Shown piece after piece: positions 62,148 to 64,000 of a stretch of 64,000 nucleotides of DNA (positions are counted from its first letter, which is position 1; each line of letters starts with the position of its first letter). The position numbers and the translations under genes are program-made. Location: assembly GCF_024343575.1 (NCBI RefSeq), contig NZ_RJUA01000004.1:62001-126000 (forward strand), given 5' to 3'. The stretch comes from Lacihabitans sp. LS3-19. Its GTDB lineage: Bacteria > Bacteroidota > Bacteroidia > Cytophagales > Spirosomataceae. Under the pieces are notes generated by a model. The model was not told the DNA's origin. It did not search any database and worked only from the letters and a program-made list of their open reading frames with translations.

Positions 62148-63482
62148 TTATCTTGGGCCTCTTGAGCCACTGCTACTTGAGGAACCTGATGAACGAGAGC
62201 TACTTCCTCCACTTGAAGAAGATGATGAAGAAGAGCTTCTTGAGCCTGAATTAAATCCGCTATTACTGTTTGAATAAGACGGTGTCGAACTTGATCTGCT
62301 ACCATTGTTAGAATTATTGTAGCTATTATTAGATGATTGATTTGAATAGCTAGAATTACTTCTTGTATAAGTATTTGCTCTCGAAGAGTTATTCAAAGCA
62401 CTGCTCCTAGAACTAAATGTTCCCGCATTGTTTCCAGTAGATCTGTTGTAAGAATCATAGCTTACTGGTCTTCTAGAGCTTGGGCTGTAGGCTTCAGTGC
62501 TAGAGTTTTTACCAGAGTATGAGTTATTGGTAGAACGATTTCCAGTCCAAGTTCCATTACTTCTGTCAGCTAATACTCTTTGAGAAGAATTATTTGCTGA
62601 TGAATTTGAATTTCTTGCTGCTGAAGAACTTCTTCCGCTTGAGGCACTGGCTGAAGGACGAACTGTATTTACAAATCTATCATTGTAGAGACTTGAGTTT
62701 CTGCCGCTATCTCTAGCTCCATAAGTTCTAGAGCCACTGCTGTAAGCATCTTTTCCATATGCGGATTGATTATAATTGCCATAACTGTTATAATAGTTTC
62801 CTGAACCATAATAGCCATTACCATAATAACCATAATAATCGTAAGGATTAAAGAAATTGTTGTACCCCCAAGGTGAATACATAGATCCAAATGAGCTAAA
62901 ACCGCCATACATACTTCCAAATCCTCCATAACCAAATGCAGAATAAGGAGAATATCCGTATGCAAATGATGAATAAGGAGAGTATCCATAACCGAAAGGT
63001 GAGTATGCAAAACTAAATCCGCTTCTAAATGGCGAGAATGAGTTGTAGAAAAACGGGCTAGAATATGCAAACATATTCATTGGGGAGTAAAAATTCGAAA
63101 AAGGAGAATTAAAATTTGGTCTACTCCAAGAATAATCGGTCCAGGCTTGGCTGTATCCCTGTGCATATCCATCTGAATATCCAGGGTTGGAGCTAAGTGG
63201 TCTTTTTAAATCTTTGGTAGTCAAATAATCTTCACTATAATAATCATCTGTACTTTCTACATTTTGATCATTTTGTACTCTATCATATTCGTCTTCATAC
63301 TGCATTTGTTGCGTATTTGTTGCAAAAGGAGAGTTTTGAGAAACAATTAATGGAGCAGATGCTGCATCCGCTGAAGAGGCATACATGTCATCGCTTTCGC
63401 CATTTGTTGGGATTGTTTTGTTTGTACATGATGCAAAAAACAAACCTATTCCCAAAAACAAGATTGAACTTTTAAGTTTCAT
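62148..63482 (-). CDS. Low-complexity Ser/Gly/Tyr/Asn-rich lipoprotein
   Basis: The 444-residue product has a lipoprotein signal (SSILFLGIGLFFASC). Residues about 110-250 are an aromatic tract built of repeats such as SPFGYGYSPYSSF and GYYGNGYYGSGNYYN, rich in Tyr, Phe, Gly and Ser. The C-terminal 180 residues are Ser/Arg/Asn-rich, ending SSGSSSSSGSRGPR. No folded domain is recognisable. It may be a disordered or self-assembling envelope or surface protein. The Tyr/Gly-rich style resembles prion-like domains, which is analogy only. Confidence 0.75.
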   Translation of the reverse strand: MKLKSSILFLGIGLFFASCTNKTIPTNGESDDMYASSADAASAPLIVSQNSPFATNTQQMQYEDEYDRVQNDQNVESTDDYYSEDYLTTKDLKRPLSSNPGYSDGYAQGYSQAWTDYSWSRPNFNSPFSNFYSPMNMFAYSSPFFYNSFSPFRSGFSFAYSPFGYGYSPYSSFAYGYSPYSAFGYGGFGSMYGGFSSFGSMYSPWGYNNFFNPYDYYGYYGNGYYGSGNYYNSYGNYNQSAYGKDAYSSGSRTYGARDSGRNSSLYNDRFVNTVRPSASASSGRSSSAARNSNSSANNSSQRVLADRSNGTWTGNRSTNNSYSGKNSSTEAYSPSSRRPVSYDSYNRSTGNNAGTFSSRSSALNNSSRANTYTRSNSSYSNQSSNNSYNNSNNGSRSSSTPSYSNSNSGFNSGSRSSSSSSSSSGGSSSRSSGSSSSSGSRGPR

Positions 63483-63616
63483 AATTTTTTAGATAAAATT
63501 GTACCTAATCTATAATGGTTAGACGATAAAATACCCCAAAAGGTTGCGATTCGTCTAAAATTTATTTTTGAAACATTCTATATTAAATATTTCATTACAA
63601 AAATAATATTAAAACT

Positions 63617-63624
63617 TATCTTTG
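63617..63624 (+). promoter_or_regulatory. -7 element upstream of proS
   Basis: TATCTTTG matches TAnnTTTG, 96 nt before the proS start. No convincing -33 TTG is seen at the usual distance. Confidence 0.45.
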
Positions 63625-63704
63625 CAACCATTATAGGTGGTATTAACAAAATATTTAACAAATAATATTATTAGTAAAACACAAGTTTTGCTTTAAATAA
63701 TTAA

Positions 63705-64000
<296 letters not shown>

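Overview
This AT-rich window reads as chromosomal DNA of a Bacteroidota bacterium, most likely order Cytophagales (the order is my inference). The evidence is a SusC/SusD-type outer-membrane locus, proteins with type IX secretion (T9SS) C-terminal sorting domains, a T9SS plug protein, Bacteroidota-typical families (GWxTD, DUF4835, DUF2851, DUF5103, BT_3928-like), TAnnTTTG-type -7 promoter elements, and start codons that mostly lack strong Shine-Dalgarno sites. I saw no tRNA, rRNA, transposase or phage structural gene.

Layout. Positions 1-16.6 kb carry housekeeping and accessory genes: methionine synthesis by direct sulfhydrylation (metY fragment, metX), a JmjC/cupin protein, a methyltransferase, a rhodanese, a porin, an ABC-F protein, a K+-channel-like protein, a MOSC protein, a group III truncated globin, GWxTD and rlmB, a CpsB/YwqE-type PHP phosphatase, rfbC, pyrF with DUF2851, and a CCA-adding-type enzyme. 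Positions 16.9-26.1 kb are a complete type II-C CRISPR-Cas locus: a 37-repeat array (46-nt repeats, 29-31-nt spacers) read on +, cas2, cas1 and a large cas9 (about 1515 aa) on -, and a tracrRNA on + divergent from cas9. The 5' end of the array is fused into a broken vapC toxin gene whose vapB antitoxin is intact. Positions 26.1-27.2 kb hold two blocks of 21-nt-periodic low-complexity DNA.

Positions 27.3-30.2 kb carry coaBC, a DUF4835 gene and a short-chain dehydrogenase; 30.2-32.7 kb carries a WG-repeat protein flanked by two copies of a hairpin-containing dispersed element. Positions 32.7-39 kb carry pheT, a coiled-coil gene, zapA, rny and gltA. A tight minus-strand operon at 39.5-42.2 kb (ABC ATPase, FtsX-like permease with a His/Glu-rich loop, CxxC DUF3299-like protein, outer-membrane protein) looks like a metal-handling system. 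Then come a peroxiredoxin, the T9SS plug protein and a second ABC-F protein. A 79-bp tandem repeat bounded by inverted repeats lies at 46.4-47.0 kb.

Positions 47.1-57.3 kb hold a SusC/SusD/lipoprotein set and two related fibronectin-III secreted proteins. The last part carries folP, DUF1599, a DoxX-like protein, aroK, a FadL-like porin, a low-complexity lipoprotein and the start of proS.

The most unusual region is the CRISPR locus: the array/vapC junction, the truncated repeat at the transcriptional 5' end, an inverted copy of part of the repeat just past the last repeat, and a perfect hairpin between cas9 and cas1.
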